From Cerioporus squamosus (lineage: Eukaryota > Basidiomycota > Agaricomycetes > Polyporales > Polyporaceae): a stretch of 64,000 nucleotides of DNA. The DNA lies in the NCBI GenBank assembly GCA_022592435.1, contig JABYQS010000063.1:1-64000 (forward strand), given 5' to 3'. Under the pieces are notes generated by a model that did no database searches, was not told where the DNA came from, and saw only the letters and a program-made list of their open reading frames with translations. The stretch's first letter is position 1. Each line of letters opens with the position of its first letter. The position numbers and the translations under genes are program-made. Positions 1 to 11,285 of this stretch are shown here, piece by piece.

Positions 1-420
1 CGCCGCGACACAGGTGGTCCGGCGTGCAGAGGGCGCTCCGTCGGCCGCGGCACTCGTTCCACGCGTAGTGGCGTGCATGGCGGTCGCCTGGCTGTGTTCA
101 GGCGTGCCAAGCGAGCTCCTTGCTCCCCGACGCACACCCAGTCCTGCACGACCGGTGGCGAGGTGGGCTCCGGGTCGGCTGGGTGCAGCGCGAGCTCCAT
201 GCACAGGGACGCTCGCGCAGGACTGGGCGACAGGTGGCGAGGTCACCTCCGCATCGCCGCGTGTCGAGGGCGAGCTGGGCGCGCATGTACGGCCGCACAC
301 GGTGGCACGACTGGTGGCAAGGTGGCCTCCACGTCAGACCGTACGCAGAGCCAGTCGCCCGCGCTAGGAACTGGGTGGAAGGCAGCCGGGGTGGCGGGTT
401 GGAGAGGGGTCGGCCGGCGC
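1..420. repeat. GC-rich imperfect tandem repeats (~80-bp spacing)
   Basis: Three degenerate copies of a motif close to GGTGGCGAGGTGGCCTCC occur near positions 151, 231 and 309, spaced about 80 bp apart in GC-rich sequence. The reverse complement of the same motif recurs in the repeat block at 7.5-7.9 kb. The overlapping open frames have no domain and change frame between copies, so I do not call genes here. Confidence 0.5.
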
Positions 421-2567
421 ACCGTGGGCTTCTTGGAGTACTGCGTGCACAAGGGGGGAAAGCAGAGACGAGTACTCACCGTGGTTGTCTGGCCCGCTGT
501 TGCTATCCCCACGTCTGCTCCTCCTCGACCTCGTGAGTTCCTCCCTGCCGCTTGAGTAGCATTGGCCGACGAGAGGCGCGTTGCGATCGGTCCGACCCTT
601 GAATGTTCCTCTGCAACGGTCCCTGCTCGCCGTACTTGGCGATAGAACAGGTTAGTCACTCAATCGCTACTGAGGGAGTGGCCGGCCACGTACTGGGGCG
701 CAGACGCAAGCGTGCACCAGACATAATCACTGAATTGTTGGCAGGGGCGAGTGCGTCGGCGGTGCGGGAGGGGTGGAGGGGGTGGAGGACCAGGGTTTGA
801 GGTGGGACAGGACAGTTCGGTACAGCGCGACGCTAGCCTGCCCACCGGGTTGGCAACCGCGAAACGGGCAACATATCGGAAGGACCCTCGATGATCTTCG
901 GGTAAAGGGTGCGTAGTGTCCCTCAGGTTGTGGAATGTTGGAGGATACATAGATTGCCCGCGCGCCCGTCATGCACCTTCGCGTGGACCGACAAGTACGC
1001 GGTGCACTATTATCGCGCGCCGCAGGCTGGATCCGTCGTTCTCCATGCACTACAGTACTGCGGGGTGGAGGGGCTCATGATCGTCGCCGGGCGCGCATGG
1101 CAGAAGTCTAGCAGGGGAGCTGTTACAAACACTGGAAGTTGCAACCACACAGTGTCACAGGCGAGCTTGTACACTGTTTGCGCGCGTTTGGGCCACGCGT
1201 ATCCGCGTACGCGTGGGAAGCGGTGCCTTGAACCGTGCTGACTGCGCGCTGAAGCTGTTGGCGGTGGTTTGTCGCAAGATTGTGAGCCCTGAGCTTCCAA
1301 ATTCTGCCACAGGCGACTCTTGGGTAGTGTCACTGTGCTCAATCGCTCATTCGTAGGGTGGTACTAGGGACTTCCGAAGTGCATGGCCAGGGGGAGACCC
1401 CCGAACCGGTCTGGTCAGTACTCCTCGACCTCGCTCGCCATCGCCAGCATCACTCCGTCGTATCGGACTATTCCGGGCATATCAAACACCGTTCCTCGAA
1501 CCATCGGGTCTCCGTCATCAGGTGCGCATGTCGCCTTCGGCCACGGGTTCGTACCTTGCAGCCACCTGCATCAACGCCGCAGTGTGCCATGGCGGTTGGT
1601 AGGGTGGCTTCGAGGGCGAATGTTCTGTGCAGCATGGGCGACTGCGAGATCGACCAGGTACGCCCTGGGTACCGTAGGCCTCCTTGGAACCCACCGACGA
1701 CCGCTCTCATCACTCATCCGCTACTAGAACTTGGCGTTTCGGGACAGGAGCAGCACCAATCGCACTCACAACATGGCCACGGACGGTTCGCCCCCCGCTC
1801 AGTACGCCGAATGGCTCATTGGGCTGAGACAGTTGAATACATTCGACCACCTCAGTACGTACATGTGTCGGCATAGTTGTATGCCAGAGCGCATACGCTG
1901 ACAGGTCCTCTCTCGCAGATGCGCCAGCCCGCCCTTCGAGCATGTCGCCGGTCTATAGCATTCGTGACACAGGCAAGCCTTCGGTATACACTTGTAGAAG
2001 ATTGAATCTTACCGTGACGATGCAGGACGTGATTTTCAGGATGGGATCACCACCGAATCGGCCCCGGCCCCCGTCTCCGAGCCACCGTCGCCCCTACTAT
2101 GGACTCCAGCTCATGCAACCTGGCTGATTGGTATTGCGCTATATGTCCCCCGCGGTTCTGTCCTCCTCTTCGTTTCACCGGGTATCTCCAACCATGGGCC
2201 CGTGAGTACGGCATTCATTGCACCACCCCGGTCGCAGAAATGTCTGTTGTGACTTGCCAGTGGGTATGGACGGGGTCAGCACGCGATCGGGGCTGGGGCA
2301 AGCTGGGCGGGCAGTAGCTATTGGGCGTACTGTAGTTGGCCAGCGGAGAGTGCGAGGACAAGGTCGAGATGGGAGAGTGCGTAACACGATACACGTTGTA
2401 AGCAGAAGTAAGAGGGATGTTATTGCGGAGGAGGTTACCGGGCGCCCGACTCCCGGGTGTCGTCTCGTTTGCGCCTATGAGAAGCCAGTCCTGCCGCTCC
2501 GTCTCGCATATCCGTCCAATGCTCTCCCTTGCTGCCATCTAGCTGTCTGCCTGCGCGGTCAATCACG
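421..2567. other. No supportable gene
   Basis: Several overlapping frames of 60-170 codons occur on both strands. None shows a recognisable domain, a convincing exon-intron series, or similarity to other genes in the window. I see no RNA gene. Confidence 0.4.
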
Positions 2568-3272
2568 ATGTATCGTCCCACCCAACCCGACAACAGAGAC
2601 AACTCAGAGTCAATTTGGCGCAGGCGGCGGCCCATCCTGACCCTTCCGCCCGAGGAAGAGGACCCAGCGACACTGAACGAGGTCCTTCACGAGTCCGAGC
2701 AACCCCTGACTCCGCGCACACGCATGCAGTTGGGCTTACCGCCGTTGTCTCCAGGTGTGGAGCAATGGCGGGCAGGCAGCAGCGAATGGGGGATTGATCC
2801 TCCTACGGAGCAGGAGCTCGACAACAGTGCTCGGTGGGACGACGAGCCAGAAGTATGGGGTGCGCCGCTCAGAGGAAATTGGGGCGAAGTTGAAGAGTGG
2901 GAGCTGGGAGTCATCAGCTTGGTTCGGACAGAATCAGGGGGCCACGCTCGCGATGTCCAGGTTGCAGTCCTGCTGACAGGGCACTCAGTTGCGCATGTCG
3001 AGTGGAATTACAGGGACGAGGTCCTGGTGAGTGTTTCCGCTCACGCAGATCGTCCTGCTCTATTGACACACCCTCAGCTACCATTGCCCAGGAGCATCCT
3101 CGATGCGGACGCATGGCCAGCGGTGCCGGATGGGCTGCAACTCACCAGTTGGGCTCTCAGCGAGGATGCGCAGCGTTCATTCCACGAATTTACGCAGATC
3201 TTTGTGTGGTTCACGCAACCTCACCCTGAATACTATGCGCAGCCTTTGAGCGACCTCTGGTCGTCGCTGTAG
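2568..3272 (+). CDS. Hypothetical acidic protein
   Basis: Single-exon frame of 234 codons counted from the ATG at 2568. An earlier in-frame ATG at 2529 would add 13 residues with no coding character. The N-terminus has an arginine cluster (WRRRRP) followed by acidic, proline-rich sequence; the middle is rich in Trp and Glu; the C-terminal third looks globular (IFVWFTQPHPEYY). No signal peptide, membrane segment or known domain is visible. The flanks are non-coding and the nearest gene, at 3.8 kb, is on the other strand. I do not recognise the family. The amino-acid composition and length of the open frame are the only support, so an unspliced chance frame remains possible. Confidence 0.45.
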   Translation: MYRPTQPDNRDNSESIWRRRRPILTLPPEEEDPATLNEVLHESEQPLTPRTRMQLGLPPLSPGVEQWRAGSSEWGIDPPTEQELDNSARWDDEPEVWGAPLRGNWGEVEEWELGVISLVRTESGGHARDVQVAVLLTGHSVAHVEWNYRDEVLVSVSAHADRPALLTHPQLPLPRSILDADAWPAVPDGLQLTSWALSEDAQRSFHEFTQIFVWFTQPHPEYYAQPLSDLWSSL

Positions 3273-3815
3273 GACATCATCCTTGCCAAAACCGACACCG
3301 CAAACGGCGCGCGCACTGGCAATGCCGCACACCGGGTCTTGGAGCACGCGCGAGCAATATTGCCGGTGAGCAAAAAGTACCGACAGACTGCTTGCATCGT
3401 ACTGACAGTTGCCTCTACGTTGACCACAGCGTGAGGTGTGGGATTGCGAGGTCCGCGAGGACCCCTATGCCTGGGGGCGAGCGAATCGGGGTTAGGGATC
3501 AGCCTCATGTCCTTCACTATTTATGTCTCTGTCCTGTCCTTATCCACCCAAGGAATACATCGTTGGCTTGCCGCGGGGCCCATTCGGTTTCCACACACAG
3601 CCTGACCATTGTCTCACGTCCACGGGCGCGCACGAACGCAAGCACGAACTTTGAGTCTTTGACGGCCGGATCTCGAAGCATTACTGGCGGGGAAGTCTAC
3701 GTACAAATGTGAAAGACTTACAACCGTGGAGTCCGCCGAAGACCGTGGGCAAACGAGTCCTTGGCTTCCAAGGGTCTTCATGCTGATTCATTTCATTACT
3801 CGAACGTCTATGGTT
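3273..3815. other. Intergenic, nothing recognised
   Basis: This is the space between the convergent hypothetical gene and the first member of the unknown paralogous pair. Short frames here have no conserved features. Confidence 0.35.
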
Positions 3816-4770
3816 CTAGGGGTGCTCCTCCTCGGCGTTGCACGGTAGGGGCCCCGGATAGCGAGCTAAAACGTCCAAACGTTCAATTTGGAACCAGATT
3901 GTCTCCTCGTGCAGCCCCCGCACTGTGCATTCAACGCGAACAAAGTCCCAGGTACGAATATCCTCGTACCCGATCGGCTTGGAAAGGCGACCTATGCGCT
4001 CGGGAGAGAAGAAGACGTCCCCTCTCAGTTTCTAGTTTCCCCGCACATGAGTGATAGGTTTTGACGAGGATGTATCAGCACATACAGTAGGGCTACGCGG
4101 TTCAGGGCGACTGCAAGCCTTGAAGTACAATGGCAGGGGCGCTGGGTTGTACGCCCACATGAGTGTCCACCCACAATGTGGGAACCGCTGGTTGCATATG
4201 CCACTCACCTTCATGATCCCAGTGCTGCAGAATTGTATGCAGGGTTTTGTTTTCCGCGTGTCTGGTTAGGAGAGCCTCAAGGTTGAAGAACATAGGCTCT
4301 TCGTCCACTTCCAGGTTGTACTCGGTTCGGACTACCTGACCGACGGCAACAAGTCGAACGTCGCGAGTGCCGAATTGCAAGGCCTCCGCAGAACTCCGCC
4401 ACGAACAAGAGGCCAAGGGAAGGGAGCTGATGGAGAACGTCGCATCCTCGACGCATGCAACTTCTACATAACGCACTACGCGCCTACATGCGAGGCGTAG
4501 CGCAGTTAGATAGCGCTGCGCGGGACATGCAGGGACGAGCGGCACGTACCTCACGGTTTTGGCCGGGAGCCATCGAGGGTAGCGTATGATTGTCGACGGC
4601 GGCGGGGGAGGTTGCGGGAGGGATGGAATGAGTGACAAACTCCTGTCGCGATCGGGAGTTGCTGCGCAGGGTATCCCAAACAGCCTGGGAGGTTGGGACT
4701 GCGACCGGCTTGAGGCAGGCATCTCGCTGTTCTGTCTGACACACAGACAACGGTCTACTCGCCTCTCCAT
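3816..4770 (-). CDS. Unknown-family protein, copy 1 of a paralogous pair
   Basis: Three-exon model. The first exon runs from 4770 to a GTGAGT donor after 4209. The second contains LYFKACSRPEP and ends at a GTATGT donor after 4086. The last carries IWFQIERLDVLAR and ends in TAG at 3816-3818. The copy at 5.9-6.6 kb has donors at equivalent places and clear protein similarity: LACRRVVRYV against LACRRIRRLL, DALQ/EALQFG-type and VVRTE blocks, RVECTVR against RLECTVR, and IWFQIERLDVLAR against IWFQLERVDVLAR. The first 80 residues are low-complexity and proline-rich, so the start is uncertain and upstream exons (4.8-5.2 kb) are possible. No known domain is recognised. The shared exon structure argues for a true gene family rather than a chance frame. 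Confidence 0.55.
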
Positions 4771-5865
4771 TTAGCATCGATTCAACATCACGGATATCAC
4801 ATGGTGCTGCCGAGCAACCTGCCCAGGGGGCCGAGTTACCGGCCGTGGTAACGAGGGCTGACGATACTGCATTGCCTGATTGATTATGAGCTTGTTCCAT
4901 TGGAGTGTGTGCACTACCACGGGTGATAGATCATGCGTGATACTGTACGTCGTACGAACCCATCCCGCATCGTGCAGAAATAATTCAGCGAGTGCGGTGA
5001 TGGCAGCCGAGACACGCACCCAGTCAACATGAGGTCCGAGGAGGCTTCGCCATGAGCGGAATAAGCTACTAGCATGTCGCGATGTACTACGGATTGATTC
5101 CGAGCCAACAGCGTGTGGAGGCTGGGTCTGGGTATGAAAGGCTGGACACGAACGCATGTGCACGGAGTATGTTCCTGATCGTGGCCGGACCTCCTCGTGC
5201 ACTCTGGGGGGTGTCAACGATCCGTCACGGTATCGCGATCAGACCCTGATCCCACCTAGATAGATCACTCTGGCTATTGCCGTGCGGCTGTAATTCGAGG
5301 GCACTGCGTGATGACGACCCCGTCGAAAATCTGTTTACCTGGAGAAGTTTCTCAATATGGCGCAAAGATGAACGCAGAGTTCGATGACGGGCACGCACGG
5401 CGGCGGGGACCCCATGCGCCCTCAGGGCCTGTGCGCATCTCACTTTGCGGGGCCGTTGTGAAGCTACCACTCGCCTGACCGACCTCGTCGTCGCATGCTG
5501 TGACGTCAACAGGCACAAGGTGAGCTGTTGATGGTGAAGTGTCGTGCGACTGACGCACCGGTGCACTTACGTTTGACAGAGGAACGCGTTGGAGATACCG
5601 TCAGCTCGTGTGTATGGGGCACAGTTGGTGCGTTGTCACGCCGCGTGAGAGATCTGTGGCGGGTTTGCACGCCGCTGGAGTCGCGTTCTACATGGGGGTC
5701 TAGAAGCGGAGCGTGTGGATGAACGAGCACGGGGCTTTCCCCCACAGGTACCGCGCAGTGACCGTCGGAGACTTGCACAGTGCATGCTGGCGCGACTGGG
5801 ACGGGTTCGTGATGCGAGGCTGTTGGAATGAAGGGGAGTCAAATGCAAGTCCGTGTATAGCGGTC
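4771..5865. other. Spacer between the two paralogs
   Basis: A 148-codon minus-strand frame at 4771-5217 has some globular-looking sequence (SAAITALAELFLHDAGW). It could be a 5' exon of the downstream paralog, but I cannot connect it with confidence. The remainder shows nothing recognisable. Confidence 0.3.
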
Positions 5866-6612
5866 TTATAGAGGCTCATCCACGAGTCTGCACTCACCGA
5901 GGTTACCCCGGTGCAAAAACGCGGCGTCGACGGTCCGTGCGAGGACGTCTACCCGTTCCAGCTGAAACCAGATTCGATCATCTGTCCCCAGGCGTACAGT
6001 GCATTCTAGTCTGACAACGTCGGTTTCGCGGAGCACGTTGAGCCCAACGGGGATCGAGGCGCTTCCTATACGGCTCAGCGACATATAGGCATATCCCGGA
6101 GATGTCTGAACGAGCCGCATGTGTCAATAGTAGAATTGCAGCGCTCCAAAGCACGTACGAGGGACAGATCTTTCTCGTTCATGACCCATGCTTTGAAGAA
6201 GAGCGGGCGTCGAGCTAGCAGGCAGATCAGCAGTGGTACGCACCGACGTGGCAACCTGACTTACCGCTGGGTCCAAGCGGTCAAACACAGTGTGAAGTGC
6301 GCGATGGTCGGCTGCACTCGCCAGGTTGACTTCGATACTGTAGTAAATCGGGCGATGATTCCGGGGGTTTGATTCCGTGCGCACGATGGTACCCAAGGCA
6401 GCGACGTGGACATCGTGCATGCCGAGTTGCAATGCATCCGTGGAGGGTACCCACTTGCACAGGGACAGAGGCAGCAACCTCAGCGCGAAGGCTGCATCCT
6501 GCACCGAGTTGAGCGCTAGGAGGCGCCGTATGCGCCTGCAAGCCAGGCGATAGATACAACTGCACTTTGAACATGGATACCTACGCACCTGCGGTCCCTG
6601 GTATGGAGCCAA
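5866..6612 (-). CDS. Unknown-family protein, copy 2 of a paralogous pair
   Basis: Same three-exon plan as the copy at 3.8-4.8 kb. Exon 1 (from ATG at 6612) ends at a GTAAGT donor after 6265. Exon 2 contains LFFKAWVMNEKDLSL and ends at GTACGT after 6159. Exon 3 begins near TSPGYAYMSLSRIG and contains RLECTVRLGTDDRIWFQLER, with the stop at 5866. The shared core reads roughly [V/L]-R-[V/L]-E-C-T-V-R, then IWFQ[I/L]ER[V/L]DVLAR near the C-terminus. Total length is about 200 residues. No signal peptide, transmembrane helix or catalytic motif is obvious. The tandem orientation with its neighbour suggests local duplication. Function is unknown. Confidence 0.55.
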
Positions 6613-7515
6613 AGTGGGAGTAACAGGATCTCCCCTGAGCCCGTGCTTGGTACGGAACTAGCGGACGACATGGGTGAGCGGAGGAGAGACGTCGCGGTGG
6701 ATCAGAAGGGAACGTGCACGCTCGAGCACCACGATCGAAGTCGTTACGGCGTCTCTGATTTGGGAATGCCTGGCCATACGGGCGCGTCGTGCAGCATGCT
6801 TAAGTGGGTGTTCCAACGTTCAGGCCAAGCCGGGAAACCGGTTCTTCCTTTGGCTCTGGCCAGATTGTGGCGCTAAGCCCCGGCACGGTTCCGTCGGCAC
6901 TGCCTCTCGGGCCGACCTTCAGCTATCACCGTCACTTGAGTTTGGACTTTATCAGACTTTATCTCTATTAGCTACAACCACCTACAACGTCAGCTGCGGC
7001 CGCGCGAGACTACTGTACCAAGCTCAGGTTCCCCGACCGTAGTCATGAACACCCATGCCATGCCATCTCGTTCCCTCCACCCCGGCGTGACTCCCCGACG
7101 CTCTGGCGCTGTCTCCATGTCGGAGTTTATGCGAATGTGTTGGGGGGTGTGAGGTGAGTTTTGGGGCCTATCCTTGTAGCGCCGCCCGACGGATACCTAA
7201 CCCAATCGGGAGCCCTTGGGCCACCACGGCGGTCTGCGCCTGGCGAGTATATATCGCACGCTGTGCGTCGTAGCCCAAGCCCCACTCGTGCCACCACGCC
7301 GGCCGCACCCACAACTAACACGTTGCGCGGGAATCTGATCGTATCTGGAGGCCGTCGGGAACCCGCAGTTGGGAGTTACGTGGGCCAGAGGGCGAAGTGT
7401 CGGCAGGTGAGCTTGCAGTGCTACTACTGGTCGTGAACCTCCCCCACCCCCCCCACACACCCCCGAGCCGTACAAATCACCGGATTCAGTGGGGCGAAGA
7501 CCTGCACGCTGCATG
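6613..7515. other. No gene seen; C-rich tract
   Basis: Contains a homopolymer-like run of cytosines with short CA repeats at about 7440-7470. No exon series or RNA gene was recognised. Confidence 0.35.
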
Positions 7516-7930
7516 CCAGGAGGCCACCATGCCACCGGCAGGCTCAAGACCCGCGCGCTTCCCACCGTCAGCTGGAGGCTGAACTGCCACCCCCGCCGCC
7601 GTACTCGCTCGGAGGTCACCGCGCTACCGGCGAGTCGCAGACCGCATGCCGCTCGTCCCCGCTACGAGACATTTGCGCCCCCCGCGAGGTGAATTCACGC
7701 CCGCTGCTCGCTCGGAGGCCACAGCGCCACCGGCCAGGCGGAGGCCTGCATGCCCCGCATCATGAGGCTTCGCACAGACGGCGGGCTGAATGCGCGCGCG
7801 CTGCTCGCTCGGAGGCCACCGTGCCACCGGCCACTCGCAACGCCACCCGCCTCGCTGGGAGGGTGCCGGTAAGGGCACGCCGCCACCAGTCTGTCGGACC
7901 CTGCGCCGTGCGTGGCAAGGGGCAACCGCC
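7516..7930. repeat. ~97-bp imperfect tandem repeats
   Basis: Four copies of a block centred on GGAGGCCACCGTGCCACCGG start near 7519, 7610, 7713 and 7810 (spacings 91, 103 and 97 bp). CTCGCTCGGAGGCC precedes the last three. Variation between copies is mostly substitutions. The unit is not a clean multiple of three and the overlapping frames differ between copies, so the array is probably not coding. The motif matches the repeat at 1-420 in the opposite orientation. Confidence 0.55.
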
Positions 7931-8962
7931 GCGATGAGGCAACCCCAGCCTGCTGGCCGCTCTTTTGGTGGGCCTTAGCCCAAGACAGCGGTGGCGCGCA
8001 GCCGCGAAAATCTGCGTCGGACGTCCGACGCTCGCCGGAGAAACCTGGCTGTTACTTACTGCGGGGCCCATGCTCGCGATAGCGCACCGCCTGGCCAAGG
8101 CAGGTCGCCTGGAATATATTTACACGGCCGCCAGCAACGCCACGACCGGAACCAAGTCCGAACTCGCTATTACGCCCTGGGATAACTATCGCCCAGCGCA
8201 TTGGTCGGGGTGAGTGTGCGTGAGGTCCAATCCGCACGTATCTATTCCCCGGCAGTGACCCTAGTTCGCTCCTGCATGCGCCATCGTGAGTTGCGAGGCC
8301 GATGTGCTGAGTCGAATGGGCACGCAGGGGCAGCATACAGGTGGGATGGGGTGCACCGGGTGAGCTCCTGCGCTTTTCGGTGGGGTGGTTTCGCGCGAGA
8401 TTAGCCAGGGGCACCATGTGAACTTCGGCTGGTGCCGGATGGTGGCGCACAGGTGCGACCGATCATAGCCGATCATGGTGCAACCGGTGTGCCACAGTAC
8501 CGCCACCATCGCATCGCTTGCGTATGTGCCGGTAAGTAGGTCCCTCCGCCACCGGCAAGTCTAGATTACGATCACTTTTGGAACAGTCCCGGCCACCGGG
8601 GATTCTTCGCATCGGTGGCATGCTGCCTTTGACTTGACTGTTCACCCGGCTGCCCGCATGCATCTGAACCATGCTGTTCCGATTGTATCGCTAGTTGCGT
8701 TGTGCGCTCTCTTCGAACATCAGTAACTAACGACCCGCTTGGCGACGCGCATATCAGAAGTAACGCTGAGTGCGGCGTGACATCTAAACCATCGATCGCT
8801 TCAAGATCGAATCACGGCTCCGGTATGGCACGACAAGCGAGCCCACGGCAGCCCCTCAGAGTCAAGCTCGCAGAGCCTACTACAGCCTACAGGACCCCCT
8901 GCCTCTCTGCCCCGGTCCCATCGCGCCTGCGTTGTCGCGCCTACCCAATCCGAGCAACAGTC
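7931..8962. other. No supportable gene
   Basis: The sequence upstream of the F-box-like gene at 8963 has further CCGCCACCGG-like fragments near 8550-8600. The open frame of the downstream gene extends back to 8702, but that part has no conserved content. Confidence 0.35.
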
Positions 8963-9901
8963 ATGTTCCCCGCATCGTTCCCCATGCACCGCGTGTTCCC
9001 CGGCCTCACCCAGGACGTCACCATTGCTGTCGCCGCCTACCTGGACATCAACGCACTCATGGACGTTCGGGCGACATTGCACGCCGGCGACCAGCTGCTG
9101 GCCGCCGAGATAACTCGCCGCTCGCGTCGCTTCCTCCGACCCTTTGTGGAGGACTATGTCGGGTTCGTCAACGAGCTGCACATCACGGGATCAGTGCTCT
9201 CAGGTCAGAGTGCTCTGCACATCCTCTACCCCTGGCACCCTCCACCACCCATTCCCGTAGTCTGTGCCCTGAAGGGGACATTCTTCCACACTGTGGCCTA
9301 CCTTGTTCACGCGGAGCATTACACACCCTCCTTCTCTCCGCCACGGCCGACGTTGGCAGGCACATGGGTTGACCTCACTCGCTCGGGCTGCCGAATGCGC
9401 ATCGTGTGTTCGCCCTCGCCCTCGCCCTTAGAGCCGATTGTGTGCCATTGGCATACAGCTCTCTTTGGCTACCTGCGTCCCGCAGGTTTCTGCATCCCGT
9501 ACGCCTCCCTCACCACGCAGAAGCGCGCTCTGATCAATGCGCGCAAGCTCGATGACGATGGAGAGGTACCAAATAACATGCGGGACCTCAGACGGGCCTG
9601 GAGGGCTGACGGATGGCGGATCTGGGTGGTTGCGCCGAGCACCTCGCGCGTAGGGTGTCGTGGGGTGGCATCCGCTGACTGCGCCACCGCACATCGGTAC
9701 TTCGGCGACAGACACTGTCTATCAGGACCGACTCAATCGCTCACGCGTCGCGATGCCCCCGCTGTGCGCTACGACGCCTTCGCTGAGTGGACGGTGGTGT
9801 GGTGGAGGGGCGGGCAGGTCTGCAATGACAAGTGCAGTGGAGGTGACGAACGAGTGGACCCCGACCATAGGGCATGTCCTTGTGTCGTTCTGCGTACATA
9901 G
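8963..9901 (+). CDS. F-box/nucleotidyltransferase-like protein
   Basis: Intronless frame of 312 codons from ATG 8963; an upstream in-frame ATG at 8702 adds non-conserved sequence. The plan is one I know from large gene families in polypores. An N-terminal F-box-like helix region (TIAVAAYLDINALMDVRATL) is followed by a middle region with VVCALKGTFFHTVAYLV and PLEPIVCHWHTALFGYL. The C-terminal tail is HRYFGDRHCLSG, then W-WRGG and Cys pairs CNDKC and CPC. The neighbour at 10.2 kb is a divergent paralog on the same strand, so the two form a tandem pair. The family is poorly characterised. The resemblance of the middle domain to nucleotidyltransferase folds is recalled from annotation of similar proteins and I could not verify it here. 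Confidence 0.6.
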   Translation: MFPASFPMHRVFPGLTQDVTIAVAAYLDINALMDVRATLHAGDQLLAAEITRRSRRFLRPFVEDYVGFVNELHITGSVLSGQSALHILYPWHPPPPIPVVCALKGTFFHTVAYLVHAEHYTPSFSPPRPTLAGTWVDLTRSGCRMRIVCSPSPSPLEPIVCHWHTALFGYLRPAGFCIPYASLTTQKRALINARKLDDDGEVPNNMRDLRRAWRADGWRIWVVAPSTSRVGCRGVASADCATAHRYFGDRHCLSGPTQSLTRRDAPAVRYDAFAEWTVVWWRGGQVCNDKCSGGDERVDPDHRACPCVVLRT

Positions 9902-10154
9902 CTCCCCGTCCTGTGTACCTATACCCGCCGCCACTGGCTGAGCAATGTCACATGTACTGGTTGTGCCTTGTCTGTGCACTGTTTGCGCTCGATGACCGAG
10001 CAGAACTTATCCAAATAGGCAATATGTTGTCCGGACGTTATCGCTGGCGGTCACATGAAGGACTGGACCATACACTGCTACTACTCGTGCTGAACTGAAC
10101 CCAATCTCCGTTCGCCACAGTGCTCAGAGTACCAGCTCTCTTACCCCACCGAAC

Positions 10155-11023
10155 ATGTCGCCTTTCCATCTCCTGCCCCCCAAGGCCCTTCAACGAATCC
10201 TTCTGTTCTGCGACATGCCTACGCTGCTCCAATTCAGGGCGACAAGCCTATTCATCCACAGCGCTGTCAGGGCAGAGCTCGACAGATCACTTCGGCGGGG
10301 ATTGAAGCCCTTCGTTCCCAACGTCGAAGGATTCATCGTGGCGCTGTTCGCGAACCAAAGCTTCGTAGGAGGGTCCGTAGCGGTTTCCTTCCTCACACGC
10401 GACCCCGTAGCGGTTTCCTTCCTCACACGCGACCCCGATATCGCCCCAGCCAACCTCGACGTCTTCGTCCCTCGAGATCGCGGATTCCCCTTCCTATTCC
10501 ACCTCATTGACTACCAACAAGGGATCGACCGCACCGAGTATGAAAAGACGGAGGAGGAGGAGGAGGAGAAGCGCAAGGCCTGGGTGCGCAAGGGAGTTTG
10601 GCAGATCTACCACGTCTCCACGCCCGGTGCAGTCGTGAACATATACGTTAGCGTGGACACCGAGGCTCTAGTACCCATAGCCTGCTCGTGGGCTACTCAC
10701 CTGAACACCTACGTCGGCGCGGAGCATTTCGGAACCTCATGCCCCTCACTACTCTTCGCCCGCCTGCGATCCTCGGGGGCGTCTTGGATGGTATCGACCT
10801 CCAGAAAGAACTCGCCAAGTACGCGCGCCGGGGATTCGACGTGAGGTTATTTCCTACACAGTGGGACGATCTGCACTTGTCGGACTGCGGGGCATCGCGC
10901 GGCATCTGCCCGACGCAGATCCGCTACTTCGACGACAAGGCAGCCCTATGTGCCCGATTCCAGCCCCTGCAATGTGCCCACCTCGACCCGACTGTAGTGT
11001 GGCGCACGGATGATCGTCCTTGA
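10155..11023 (+). pseudogene. F-box/nucleotidyltransferase-like gene with frameshift
   Basis: Starts at ATG 10155 with a clear F-box-like segment (FHLLPPKALQRILLFCDM), then the family's ANLDVFVPRDRGFPFLF and PIACSWATHLNTYVGAEHF blocks. Near 10,760 the conserved frame jumps: LLFARLR continues as ILGGVLDGIDLQKEL in another frame, as if one base were missing. Conserved sequence (ARRGFDVR, QIRYFDDKAALC) then continues to the stop at 11,023. A 30-bp in-frame tandem duplication lies at 10,377-10,436, and a run of glutamates encoded by GGA/GAG repeats lies near residues 130-136. It is either a decayed gene or one hit by a sequencing indel. It is transcribed convergently with the gene at 11.3 kb. Confidence 0.55.
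10377..10436 (+). repeat. Perfect 30-bp tandem duplication inside coding sequence
   Basis: Two adjacent identical units (10377-10406 and 10407-10436) start GTAGCGGTTTCC and end CGCGACCCC. They duplicate ten residues (VAVSFLTRDP) in frame. No mismatch separates the copies, so the event looks recent. Confidence 0.9.
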
Positions 11024-11285
11024 GGTGGAGGCTGCCATCGCGAGCTCGACCTGCTCCTCCCAGCACGCTGCAGGTTCTACGTCTTCCGCGGGACCCGTCG
11101 CGCATTCGCCGCAGCAAACATGGCTTTGGGATGGGCATAACCTGCTGCTCGGAGTGGTCAATACGCTCGCAGGTGAAGGATTGGTCGCTACGGAGGCGGA
11201 GCAGGGGCGGGGGGGCGCAAGCTTCGTAGGCCTGGTATATATTGGTATTCTGGCTGTAGAAAGACACACTATTGATCAGGCATGA

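Noticed and set aside
14..659. Overlapping open frames of 65-160 codons on both strands
   Set aside because: They track GC-rich repeats, change frame between repeat units and show no domain or splice structure.
8702..8962. Longer start for the F-box/NTase-like gene
   Set aside because: The extra 87 residues have no conserved content; family similarity begins after the ATG at 8963.
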